Under the pieces are notes generated by a model. That model was not told the DNA's origin. It saw nothing but the letters and a program-made list of their open reading frames with translations, and made no database searches. Positions 1 through 7,459 of a DNA stretch of 25,111 bases are shown here, piece by piece. This DNA is from Coriobacteriaceae bacterium. GTDB lineage: Bacteria; Actinomycetota; Coriobacteriia; Coriobacteriales; UBA8131. Each line of letters opens with the position of its first letter. The first letter of the stretch is position 1. The DNA is taken from contig JAAYYH010000144.1 of NCBI GenBank assembly GCA_012515495.1, positions 1-25,111 of the forward strand, read 5' to 3'. The translations under genes and the position numbers were made by a program.

Positions 1-892
1 CAGCGTCTGCCATGGCGCGATAAACGCGAGTCTGGGTCTCCATGTGGGCAGCCGCATCCTCTTTGACATAGGGCAGCCGTACGCGGATGCGTGAGATGCC
101 ATCAACTGTGCTGACGGCCGTAGCCAAAGCATCCGGTTTGAAGCTGGCGATGCTGACAACCGTTGTTCCTGGTGAGTGATTGAAGGTATTCCGCACCCGC
201 ATGGTCACTTTGCTCTCCAGGGCCAGCTCCGCTGCAGGAGCATGGACAATCTTGGAGCCTGAGCGTGCCATTTGGAACAGTTCGTCTGCAGTGATGCGCT
301 CGAGGATCATCGCATCTTCAACGATGCGGGGATCCGCGGTCATGATTCCGTCGACATCGGTGTAGATATCGACGGTATCGGCACTCAGCGCCACTCCCAG
401 CGCGCAGGCGGTGGTATCACTGCCTCCGCGCCCAAGCGTATGGACGGTACCTTGTTGATCGATACCCTGGAAACCGGCGACAACCGGAACGATCCCTTGG
501 GAGATCAGCCCGCGAATGCGAGATGTGTCGATCTCCTGTATCGCAGCCGCGGCATCGCGCCCATCTGTGTAGATACCGGCTTCGGCTCCTGTGAGCGCAC
601 AGGCAGAAATAGTATTGGCGTTGAGCTTTGCTGCTATAACCACCGAGGAGATCACCTCGCCAACACTCATCAGGATATCTAGTTCGTGTTTACTGCACTG
701 ATCGCATTCCACCAACGAGAGCAAGGTATCGGTCGCGTAGGGTGCGCCCTTCCTGCCCATGGCTGAAACGACGAGAACCGGCAATCGGCCAGCCGCTTGT
801 TCCTCCCTGACTCTGGATACGATACCAGTGAGGCCTTCTTCAGAAGCTACTGAAGTGCCTCCGAACTTCATGACGACGATATTAGTTGACAT
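1..892 (-). CDS. lysC: Aspartate kinase, N-terminal part (runs off the window)
   Basis: Phosphorylates L-aspartate with ATP, the first step towards lysine, diaminopimelate, threonine and methionine. I translated the minus strand from the ATG at 892: 297 codons are present and the frame is open to the window edge. The N-terminus has KFGGTS (residues 9-14), the nucleotide-binding signature of the family; TLGRGGSDTTA follows at about 152-162, and the kinase domain ends with KIVHAPAAELA, where many homologues have HPRA. The last ~35 residues look like the start of the regulatory ACT region, so roughly 110 residues should be missing compared with the usual ~405. It begins 25 bases after dapB, consistent with co-transcription. 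No strong ribosome binding site is visible; a second ATG lies at codon 8. The family is certain. The choice between LysC-type and DapG-type feedback classes cannot be made without the ACT domains. Confidence 0.93.
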   Translation of the reverse strand, partial: MSTNIVVMKFGGTSVASEEGLTGIVSRVREEQAAGRLPVLVVSAMGRKGAPYATDTLLSLVECDQCSKHELDILMSVGEVISSVVIAAKLNANTISACALTGAEAGIYTDGRDAAAAIQEIDTSRIRGLISQGIVPVVAGFQGIDQQGTVHTLGRGGSDTTACALGVALSADTVDIYTDVDGIMTADPRIVEDAMILERITADELFQMARSGSKIVHAPAAELALESKVTMRVRNTFNHSPGTTVVSIASFKPDALATAVSTVDGISRIRVRLPYVKEDAAAHMETQTRVYRAMADA

Positions 893-917
893 CTTGATTC
901 ATACTTTCTGTAACGAG

Positions 918-1718
918 TCATATCCTCATAAGGTTCTCTAATCCCACAACCAGGCCCTGATAGTCGCGCACGCTCCTGATGGCTAAAAGTACACCTGGCA
1001 TATAGGACGATCGATCGATGGAATCATGGCGTATGGTGAGGGTTTGACCAGGTGAACCGAACACCACCTCCTGATGGGCTACGTAACCATCTGAACGGAT
1101 TGAATGAACGGGAATCCCCTGTACGGATGCGCCACGGGCTCCTTCTCTGCCAACCAGCTCGGTCTCTCTTCCAGGTGAGAGAGAGACGAGGTTAGCCTTG
1201 ACGCGTTCTTCGGCTATGGACTGCGCAGTGTTGATCGCGGTCCCACTTGGAGCGTCTGCTTTTCCATTGTGATGGAACTCTATAACTTCCGCGTCAGGAA
1301 AGAAACACGCTGCGATCTTAGCGAAATGCATCATCAATACGGCTCCGGTGGTGAAATTTGGAGCATAGAACAGGCAGGCTCCCTCAGGCGCGAGACCAAC
1401 AAGCTCTTCCAATGCCTCACGATCTAAACCGGTGGTTCCAACCACACAGTCGACACCTGTCGGTAAGGCGATACGCAAGTTCGCCTCAACAGCGGTTGGT
1501 ACCGTGAAGTCTACCATCACGTCTGGTTGCGTCGATAGCAAGGCCTGCTCCAGATCAGAGAATGCCAAAGCGATCTCTTCACCATTGAATAACACCGAGC
1601 CTGCTGTGCAGTTGCGATCGAAGCCGGCCACGACCTGCATATCAGCTGACTGTGTGACCGCCTTGACCACCTGTGTTCCCATTCGACCCAGATAGCCACT
1701 GACCAATACCTTAATCAT
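918..1718 (-). CDS. dapB: 4-hydroxy-tetrahydrodipicolinate reductase
   Basis: Reduces the dihydrodipicolinate-level intermediate with NAD(P)H in the diaminopimelate/lysine pathway, supplying the cell wall crosslinking residue. The 266-residue product has the dinucleotide-binding loop GYLGRMG (8-14), VGTTG (93-97), the substrate-binding and catalytic segment EFHH..K.DAPSGTA (147-161, with the catalytic His and Lys153), and the C-terminal GLENLM typical of DapB. Length matches the family (about 250-275). The frame is open 18 codons further upstream, but I place the start at the ATG at 1718 because it begins MIKVLVSG, as the family does, and has GAAGGG six bases before it. It lies between an M16 peptidase and an aspartate kinase, so two lysine-pathway steps are adjacent. 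Confidence 0.96.
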   Translation of the reverse strand: MIKVLVSGYLGRMGTQVVKAVTQSADMQVVAGFDRNCTAGSVLFNGEEIALAFSDLEQALLSTQPDVMVDFTVPTAVEANLRIALPTGVDCVVGTTGLDREALEELVGLAPEGACLFYAPNFTTGAVLMMHFAKIAACFFPDAEVIEFHHNGKADAPSGTAINTAQSIAEERVKANLVSLSPGRETELVGREGARGASVQGIPVHSIRSDGYVAHQEVVFGSPGQTLTIRHDSIDRSSYMPGVLLAIRSVRDYQGLVVGLENLMRI

Positions 1719-1791
1719 ACGTGACCCTTCAAATTGCCCATACGCCTGCTTCGGACTCGCATGCGAAGCCAAATCAAGCTAAGTATAGATG

Positions 1792-3054
1792 TTACAGCAG
1801 ATAAGAGAACTCCTGTTCGAGCGCATCTGTTTTCAACGGACTGATTATTGCCAGAGTCGGTTTCTGGGACAGGATACGATCCGCTACACGTTGCGTATCA
1901 GCCAGAGTCACCGTACGATAACGATCGAGTATCTCGTCAAGTGAAAAAAGCGGCAGATCGCTGACGGCGTTCTTTCCCAAGCGTGTCATACGTGAACGCG
2001 TAGACTCCATACCCAAGACTGTAAGGCCGATAGTGTACTCGCGCACCCTGTTCAATTCCTCTTCCGTGAGTCCCTTCTCCATTGCGATACGTAACTCATG
2101 ATCGATGATCCCAATCACTTCCGAGAGATTAGTTGGGCGTGTTCCAGCATAGACGCTGAACTGCGAAGCGTTGAGATACGGTATCGACCCGGCATGGACC
2201 GCATACGCTAAGCCGCGTTTCTCGCGGATCTCCTGGAACAAACGCGAGGACATACCTCCACCTAACGCGATCTCCAAGAGAGTCGCAGCAAAGCGGTCGT
2301 CATCTCCCAGGGCGATACCGGGCATGCCAAAGAGGAGATGTGCCTGCTCAGTGTCTTTCTCCATGAATGAGAAATTCAGTCGGGCGGGCTCGATGACCAG
2401 ATCCCGCGGATTATGCTGGCCAACAGGCATGGAGCCGAGGTAGCCGGCGCAAGTTCTCACCAACAGATCATGGTCGACATTACCGCAGGCGACTACTACA
2501 CAGTTCGCAGCCGCGTAGTGCCTCTGATGATAAGCGACACAATCCTGGTGTGTGAACCCACCGACGATCTGACGGGTGCCCAGTATCGGGCTACCCAACT
2601 GATGTGTTGGGAACATGGCTTGAGTGAACAAGTCGTAGATATGGTCATCAGGGGTATCCTCAGAGCGAGCGATCTCCTCAATGACGACTTCCCGCTCTGA
2701 ATCGATGTCGCTTTGGTCGAATAACGATCGTAAAACCATATCACTGAGAACCTCGGTGGCTTTATCCAGGTGCTCATCGACGAAACGCGCGTAATAACAA
2801 GTGTATTCCTTGGAAGTAAAGGCATTCAATTCCGCGCCCATGGCGTCGAATTCCATGGAGATCGCCAGCGCGTCGCGACTGGGAGTTCCCTTGAACATCA
2901 TGTGTTCCATGAAATGGGAAAGCCCCAACTGTTGGGGTCGCTCGTCACGCGAACCCACGCGGAACCAGACACCCAAAGAGACGGAATGCACAGCATCCAT
3001 CTGCTCTGAGATCACCTGTATGCCGTTGTCCAGGAGTGTTGACTGATAGAACAC
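1792..3054 (-). CDS. M16-family zinc metallopeptidase (MlpA/YmxG-like)
   Basis: An insulinase/processing-peptidase-type protease of 420 residues. The inverted zinc motif HxxEH is at residues 47-51 (HFMEH), and the third zinc ligand should be one of the paired Glu residues at 126-127 in the EREVVIEEI segment. The C-terminal half contains RLFQEIREKRGLAYAV, the substrate-contact segment conserved in M16B peptidases. Length matches the single-module bacterial family of about 410-430 residues. The start is GTG, three bases after the stop of the TM2 gene, with AAAGGA inside the end of that gene as a likely ribosome binding site, so translation may be coupled. In Bacillus subtilis a similar peptidase (mlpA/ymxG) also lies just downstream of pnp, which supports orthology. 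The substrate is unknown; no signal peptide is seen, so the protein is probably cytoplasmic. Confidence 0.92.
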   Translation of the reverse strand: MFYQSTLLDNGIQVISEQMDAVHSVSLGVWFRVGSRDERPQQLGLSHFMEHMMFKGTPSRDALAISMEFDAMGAELNAFTSKEYTCYYARFVDEHLDKATEVLSDMVLRSLFDQSDIDSEREVVIEEIARSEDTPDDHIYDLFTQAMFPTHQLGSPILGTRQIVGGFTHQDCVAYHQRHYAAANCVVVACGNVDHDLLVRTCAGYLGSMPVGQHNPRDLVIEPARLNFSFMEKDTEQAHLLFGMPGIALGDDDRFAATLLEIALGGGMSSRLFQEIREKRGLAYAVHAGSIPYLNASQFSVYAGTRPTNLSEVIGIIDHELRIAMEKGLTEEELNRVREYTIGLTVLGMESTRSRMTRLGKNAVSDLPLFSLDEILDRYRTVTLADTQRVADRILSQKPTLAIISPLKTDALEQEFSYLL

Positions 3055-3057
3055 CTA

Positions 3058-3771
3058 TCAGAACCATCCTTTGCGTCCGAATACGTACATTTGCTCGAAT
3101 TCAGGTTGAGATTTCATCAGGTAGATGACTCCTTCGACGATTCCGATGACCGCCATTGCCGCCGGCGCGATGCCAAAGGTGATGCAACCGCCCACAATGC
3201 TGACCAACAGCATTATCAGACCTTCGTTGCGATAACCGAGATAGAACTTGTGGATGCCCAGACTGCCAAGAAGGATAGCGAGTACACCTGCGACAACACG
3301 ATCCTTATCGGTTCTGGCCACCGGGGGGTAATTGGCTTGCTGGTAGTATGGTTGTTGTGGCTGGCCGTAAGGCTGTTGCTGATAATAAGGTTGCTCAGCT
3401 TGGCCATAGGGTGGCTGTGTCTGCCCGTACGATTGGTTGGTTTGCGAATACGGTTGTTGAGCCGCTTGACCGTAAGTCTGCTGCGCAGCGTCATACGGTT
3501 GTCCTGTTTGAGCATAAGGATCCTGGGGAGGACTGTACGGCTGTTGAGTAGCATACACAGCATCCGCACTGAAGGGCATAGCCTGTTCTGTTGCTGGCGG
3601 CTGTACTTGAGCATACGTTTCCGCGGCTGCTTCAACGGTTAGTGGTGACTCGGTCGGAATTGGTTGAGACGACGGTACTTCAATGTCGGAGATATCCGCG
3701 ATAATAGCCGGCTGTGGTTCTGCTAACGGCTCAACGGGAATCTGCTCGAGTGGCTCTTTCTGCTCATCCAT
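3058..3771 (-). CDS. TM2-domain membrane protein with a Q/P/Y-rich repeat N-terminus
   Basis: A 237-residue protein of unknown function. Residues 1-75 are acidic and Pro/Glu-rich. Residues ~76-148 are a low-complexity run of about ten seven-residue-like units of the form QxPYxQ. The C-terminus is a TM2 domain with two hydrophobic segments (about 157-178 and 186-220) and the signature GSLGIHKFYLG between them. TM2 domains are found in many small bacterial membrane proteins, commonly with disordered tails; no enzymatic residue is visible. The long disordered part is probably exposed on one face of the membrane. The frame opens at a GTG two codons earlier, but AAGGAG five bases before the ATG at 3771 favours that start. 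It is probably translated with the M16 peptidase gene three bases downstream. The TM2 assignment is firm; the role is open. Confidence 0.85.
   Translation of the reverse strand: MDEQKEPLEQIPVEPLAEPQPAIIADISDIEVPSSQPIPTESPLTVEAAAETYAQVQPPATEQAMPFSADAVYATQQPYSPPQDPYAQTGQPYDAAQQTYGQAAQQPYSQTNQSYGQTQPPYGQAEQPYYQQQPYGQPQQPYYQQANYPPVARTDKDRVVAGVLAILLGSLGIHKFYLGYRNEGLIMLLVSIVGGCITFGIAPAAMAVIGIVEGVIYLMKSQPEFEQMYVFGRKGWF
3328..3546 (-). repeat. Degenerate tandem repeat encoding QxPYxQ units
   Basis: Within the TM2-domain gene about ten consecutive imperfect units of roughly 21 bases encode variants of QxPYxQ (for example AQQPYSQ, NQSYGQ, QPPYGQ, EQPYYQ, QQPYGQ). Tyr and Pro spacing is regular while the other positions drift. 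The repeat is in frame throughout. Such coding repeats can change copy number between strains. Confidence 0.8.
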
Positions 3772-3798
3772 TTTCACTCCTTACCAAGGTTTACTGAT

Positions 3799-3818
3799 AA
3801 TAAAAGGAATTGTATTCC
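3799..3818 (-). terminator. Weak terminator-like hairpin after pnp
   Basis: On the minus strand GGAAT-ACA-ATTCC (3818-3806) is followed by TTTTATT. A five-base-pair stem is short, so this would terminate weakly at best. It lies about 80 bases past the pnp stop codon and 28 bases before the TM2 start. Confidence 0.3.
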
Positions 3819-3821
3819 AAT

Positions 3822-3850
3822 ACAGTACTACGCCCGCATCACGTTTTCAA
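3822..3850 (-). promoter_or_regulatory. Possible promoter for the TM2-M16-dapB-aspartokinase group
   Basis: On the minus strand TTGAAA (3850-3845, five of six to the -35 consensus) is followed after 17 bases by TACTGT (3827-3822), which keeps only the first, second and last bases of the -10 consensus. The position fits the 125-base gap between pnp and the TM2 gene. It is a weak match and not proof of a promoter. Confidence 0.3.
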
Positions 3851-3896
3851 ACGGTAATACGAGCGTAGCGGTATTGAGGCTAAAAAGCTCAGCTGA

Positions 3897-6094
3897 TTAG
3901 TGGCGTCTACGTGGCCTTTTGTCGTCATAGCCAGCTGTTCTGTCATTTCCGTTTCTGCGGCCATCAGTCTTATCGTGGCTACGATGACCTTCTTCTCTTG
4001 GTGCGCTTGAGGCGGGAGCTTCGGGTTTATTCAGACGGTCCAATGATATCTTGTCACGACTGTCGATCTCGATAATCTTGACTGTTACCTCATCACCGAT
4101 ATTCAAGACATCTTCAACCTTGCCAACTCGACCATTAGCCATGCGGCTGATATGCAGCAGACCATCTTTACCGGGGAGCAGTTCGATAAAAGCGCCGAAT
4201 GGCTGGATCGCTACTACACGTCCAAGGTATTCCTCGCCGACCTCAGGAACCTTGATGATATTCTCGATACGACGTTTAGCTTCTTCGCCACCAGTGTCCT
4301 TGGAGGCGATGTAGACAGTACCATCTTCCTGGATCTCGATAGTAGCCCCTGTATCCTCCTGGATACCACGTATCACTTTTCCGCCTGAACCGATAATCTC
4401 ACGGATCTTGTCCACGGGAACCTTGATGGAGATGATCCGCGGAGCATGTTCGCTGAGCTTCTCTCTTGGTTCGGCGATAGCCTCACTCATCTTGCCCAAA
4501 ATGAAAGCACGTCCCTTTTTAGCCTGAGCAAGAGCATCGGCAAGGATATCCACTGATAAACCTTTTGCTTTGTTGTCCATCTGAAGAGCAGTAATGCCCT
4601 TTTCGGTACCACAGACCTTGAAATCCATGTCGCCGAGAAAGTCCTCCAGCCCTTGGATATCCGAGAGGATCGCGACTCTCTCCCCTTCTTTGATCAGGCC
4701 CATGGCGATACCGGAAACCGGTCTCTTGATAGGCACACCGGCATCCATCAAAGCCAGTGTTGACCCGCAGGTCGATGCCATCGAGGAAGATCCGTTGGAT
4801 TCGGTGACCTCTGATACTATCCTGATGGTATAGGGGAATTCTGATTCTTCTGGCAACACGGGGATCAGGGCTCGTTCCGCCAATGCGCCATGCCCGATCT
4901 CGCGGCGCTTGGGAGCGCCGATACGACCGACTTCTCCCGTGCAGTATGGTGGGAAATTGTATTGATGGATGTAACGCTTGCCCGGTGCGGGATCGATAGT
5001 GTCCAAACGTTGCCATTCATTGAGCATACCGAGTGTGAGAACCGAAAGCGCTTGCGTCTGTCCGCGAGTGAACCGGCCCGAACCGTGAGCGCGTGGAAGA
5101 TAACCGGCGGTGATGGTGATTGGACGGATCTCATCAACAGCACGACATCGACGCGCTCCCCTGTTGAGAGCACCATCTCGCGCATCGCTTTCTTCTCCAG
5201 TTGTTTGAGCTGAGCGGTGATCTGCTTACCCCAGACTGATTGCTCCTCGTCGGAAAAACTCGCCTTGATCTGGGATTTCAATTCAGCGACATTGGCGATA
5301 CGAGATTGTTTGTCCGCGTCTCTCAGGACGTCACTCATTTGCTGAAGATACGGTTCGATGCGTGTTTGAACCTCAGGGATAGAATCCCCGAGATAATATT
5401 CGCGTGGCTCAGGAGCCACCTGATCGATGAAATGTTGCTGTACAGCACAAAACTCGCCGATGACCTTCTGACCGAACTCCATGGCAGCGAGCATATCTGC
5501 CTCTGCGATCTCGTCTGCTCCAGCTTCGACCATCGAGATATAGTCCGCGGTACCAGCCAAAACCAGTTCCAGATCGGAGTTCTCCTCCTCTTGGAATGTT
5601 GGATTGACGATGAACTCTCCACTGTCACGATCGCGACCGATACGTACACCGGCCGCCGGGCCATCGAAGGGAACCCCGCCGATCATCAGCGCAGTTGAAG
5701 CGCCCATAATGGAGATGATATCGGGCTGATTGCTCTGATCGGCAGAAAGCGGCATAGCCACGATCTGTACCTCGTTACGGAATCCATCCGCGAATCCGGG
5801 ACGGATGGGTCGGTCGATCATCCGTGCCGTTAATGTGCCTTTATCTGAAGGACGGGTCTCACGCTTGAGGTATCCTCCGGGAATCCTGCCTACCGCATAC
5901 ATCCTTTCGATGAAATCGACGGTAAGTGGCATAAAATCGTAGTCTTTGCGCTCATTGGATACCACTGCTGTGACCAAGACGATAGTGTCGCCCTGCGTGA
6001 CAACAACAGCTCCGGTTGCCTGTCTTGCGATCTCTCCGGTAGTGAGTGTGTACTCCTTGCCGTAAAGTTCAAATGTTTCTGTGATCTTAGTCAT
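3897..6094 (-). CDS. pnp: Polyribonucleotide nucleotidyltransferase, split by a one-base frameshift
   Basis: PNPase is a trimeric 3'-5' phosphorolytic exonuclease for mRNA turnover. The gene is read in two frames: 6094 to about 5146, then about 5144 to 3897. Part one carries the first RNase PH domain (LKRETRPSDKGTLTARMIDRPIRP) and the helical linker. Part two carries the second, catalytic RNase PH domain with SDIQGLEDFLGDMDFKV, a KH domain with IIGSGGK, and an S1 domain (LGRVVAIQPFGAFIEL), ending in a basic Arg-rich tail. The shift falls after ERVD: the homologous text ERVDGRAVDEIRPITI is restored if one G is added at 5145-5146, giving about 732 residues, the normal full length. Nothing else is damaged, so a sequencing or assembly error, or a very recent mutation, is more likely than an old pseudogene. 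The start at 6094 has GAAGAGAT upstream. rpsO precedes it, as in many bacteria. Confidence 0.93.
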
Positions 6095-6112
6095 GTAATC
6101 TCTTCTCTGATC

Positions 6113-6136
6113 CTTTAACGCCCCAATGCGTTAAAG
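6113..6136 (-). promoter_or_regulatory. Hairpin directly upstream of the pnp ribosome binding site
   Basis: CTTTAACGC and GCGTTAAAG pair perfectly over nine base pairs around a six-base loop, 18 bases before the pnp start codon. No T run follows, so it is not a terminator. In E. coli the pnp leader forms a stem cut by RNase III and then controlled by PNPase itself; this hairpin could play a comparable part, by inference only. Confidence 0.5.
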
Positions 6137-6225
6137 CCTCTTTTCCTCGTTCAGTTGGCTATCTTCCACGTTTGGATTCTCAATGGTGTTCTGGTTTGTG
6201 TTCCAGGTGAAAGACTGTCAGACAC

Positions 6226-6261
6226 ACCATAAGCCCCAGACTATCTGTCGGGGCTTATGGT
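6226..6261 (-). promoter_or_regulatory. Strong 12-bp hairpin in the rpsO-pnp gap
   Basis: ACCATAAGCCCC (6226-6237) and GGGGCTTATGGT (6250-6261) are perfect reverse complements over 12 bases, with a 12-base loop that can add three more pairs. A weaker outer pairing (CAGACA at 6219-6224 with TGTCTG at 6278-6283) could lengthen it. It lies 40 bases past rpsO. There is no T run on the minus strand after it, so an mRNA processing or 3'-end protection site is more likely than a classic intrinsic terminator. Confidence 0.6.
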
Positions 6262-6300
6262 TGCAAGAACGAAACGCTGTCTGTCAAGCATCGTAGCTTG

Positions 6301-6576
6301 TCAGATATTGTCGCGGATGCCAAGCCTGGCGATAAGCTGGCGATAATTCGTGACATCCTTTTTCTTGATGTAGGTCAACAGCCGACGCCGTTTACCAACC
6401 AACATCAACAGACCGCGACGGGTATGATGGTCCTTCTTGTGAACTTTCAGATGTTCGGTAAGGTCCTTGATGCGCTGCGTGAGCAGAGCTACCTGTACTT
6501 CTGCCGATCCTGAGTCCTTCTGGTCTCTACCGAATTCCGCGATGATCTCTGCGGTTCTTTCCTTGCTGAGAGGCAT
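6301..6576 (-). CDS. rpsO: 30S ribosomal protein S15
   Basis: S15 binds the central domain of 16S rRNA early in 30S assembly. The 91-residue product is full length. It begins MPLSKERTAEIIAEFGR and contains the conserved GSAEVQVALLT, LTEHLKVHKKDHHTRRGLL and GKRRRLLTYIKKKD segments, ending LIARLGIRDNI. The frame is open 30 codons further upstream, but the ATG at 6576 is chosen because it fits the family N-terminus and has AGGTGGAG just before it. A promoter and a structured leader lie upstream. It precedes pnp, the common bacterial pairing in which S15 and PNPase are often transcribed together. Confidence 0.98.
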   Translation of the reverse strand: MPLSKERTAEIIAEFGRDQKDSGSAEVQVALLTQRIKDLTEHLKVHKKDHHTRRGLLMLVGKRRRLLTYIKKKDVTNYRQLIARLGIRDNI

Positions 6577-6588
6577 TTCTCCACCTTT

Positions 6589-6637
6589 CGGGTATCCACC
6601 TTGTGCCAAGTGACGCGTTGGTGGTAACGACATCCCG
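6589..6637 (-). promoter_or_regulatory. Structured rpsO leader, candidate S15 autoregulatory element
   Basis: In the ~80-base untranslated leader, CGGG (6637-6634) can pair with CCCG (6592-6589), and CCACC (6624-6620) with GGTGG (6600-6596) inside it. The structure ends three bases before the ribosome binding site. S15 represses its own translation through leader structures in several bacterial groups, though the folds differ. The assignment rests on position and pairing only. Confidence 0.4.
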
Positions 6638-6664
6638 AGCAGAAGGTATTTGCATAACCTTGCC

Positions 6665-6694
6665 ATTATAGCGTATCAGTAGATTTCATGTATC
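6665..6694 (-). promoter_or_regulatory. Promoter for rpsO (and probably pnp)
   Basis: A perfect TATAAT -10 box lies on the minus strand at 6670-6665. GATACA at 6694-6689 is a partial -35 with an 18-base spacer. The element straddles the recO stop codon, so transcription of rpsO would start near 6657, about 80 bases before its ATG. Confidence 0.65.
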
Positions 6695-7459
6695 GAGACT
6701 GATGAGAAAGTCCAATGATTTCAGATGGATTGACAGATGTGAATGCAACCATCGTTGCGCGAAGTCCAACATGGATCTTCCTAGTTCAGAGTATTCGCTG
6801 AGACAATAGGCCTCTAATTCCATGAATCGGCTTTGCAGCAGTGTATGAGCCCACATCAACCTGTCTGCATCCATCAGGATAGTGGTATCCAGATAGCCAT
6901 TATCTTTACATAATCGGCACTGAATGCCCCCCTCCAAGAAGGAGAATGCCAACTTGGTTCCTGTCACCACGTTAACCGGACTACCACAGACCGCGCAGTT
7001 GAGCAGGGCTGGACGATACCCGAGCTGCGCGGTGGCTTTGATGATGTAAGCGGCAACGATCAGGTCGATACCGCAGTGCTCGGCATCGCCGATACAACGC
7101 AGGGCTTCGAGACTTAAAGGATACAGCCGTGGTTCGATGACGTTGTCGCGTGAGACCTTGTCCAATAATTCAACGATTACCGCAGCTCCTGCAGAATGCT
7201 CAATATCCCTGCGGCAGGCTTCGTTGGTCACCCAGCTCCTGACTTCAGTGATCACGTCTAATGATCGTCCGGTATGCACCAGCAGATCGACGGCCGAATA
7301 AAGCTCCAGATGCGCACCAAGCTTGGATCCAGGACGACGCGAACCTTTGGCGATTGCCCTCAACTGCTTTCCGACCTCAGAGAATAATGTGATTATCAAG
7401 TCGGTCTCACCGAGCTTGGTCTTCTTCAGCACTAGCGCACGAGCACTGTAGGTGGGCAC
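6686..7459 (-). CDS. recO: DNA repair protein RecO
   Basis: RecO helps RecR load RecA onto SSB-coated single-stranded DNA and anneals complementary strands. The 257-residue product begins with the OB-fold typical of the family (YSARALVLKKTKLGETD, then LFSEVGKQLRAIAKGSRRPGSKLG). A helical domain follows, with a zinc site CxxC...CxxC at Cys155, 158, 181 and 184; the four-Cys site is present in many Gram-positive RecO proteins but not in E. coli. The start is GTG, whose G is also the last base of the era stop codon (TAGTG), with GTGAGGG upstream, so the two are translationally coupled. It is the last gene of the nine-gene run starting at hrcA. Confidence 0.95.
   Translation of the reverse strand: MPTYSARALVLKKTKLGETDLIITLFSEVGKQLRAIAKGSRRPGSKLGAHLELYSAVDLLVHTGRSLDVITEVRSWVTNEACRRDIEHSAGAAVIVELLDKVSRDNVIEPRLYPLSLEALRCIGDAEHCGIDLIVAAYIIKATAQLGYRPALLNCAVCGSPVNVVTGTKLAFSFLEGGIQCRLCKDNGYLDTTILMDADRLMWAHTLLQSRFMELEAYCLSEYSELGRSMLDFAQRWLHSHLSIHLKSLDFLISLDT

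Noticed and set aside
1748..1787. Hairpin GCTTCG/CGAAGC and a TATACT box between the M16 gene and dapB
   Set aside because: The stem is only six base pairs and has no T run, and no acceptable -35 accompanies the TATACT box. The gap is far too short for a lysine riboswitch.
3091..3642. Long plus-strand open frame (183 codons) opposite the TM2 gene
   Set aside because: It is the antisense of the Q/P/Y repeat codons and encodes a Leu/Arg-rich low-complexity product. No ribosome binding site or family motif is seen.
5140..5152. Programmed frameshifting in pnp
   Set aside because: No slippery heptamer, downstream stimulatory structure or shifty stop is seen at the site, and PNPase is not known to be recoded. 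A missing base explains it more simply.
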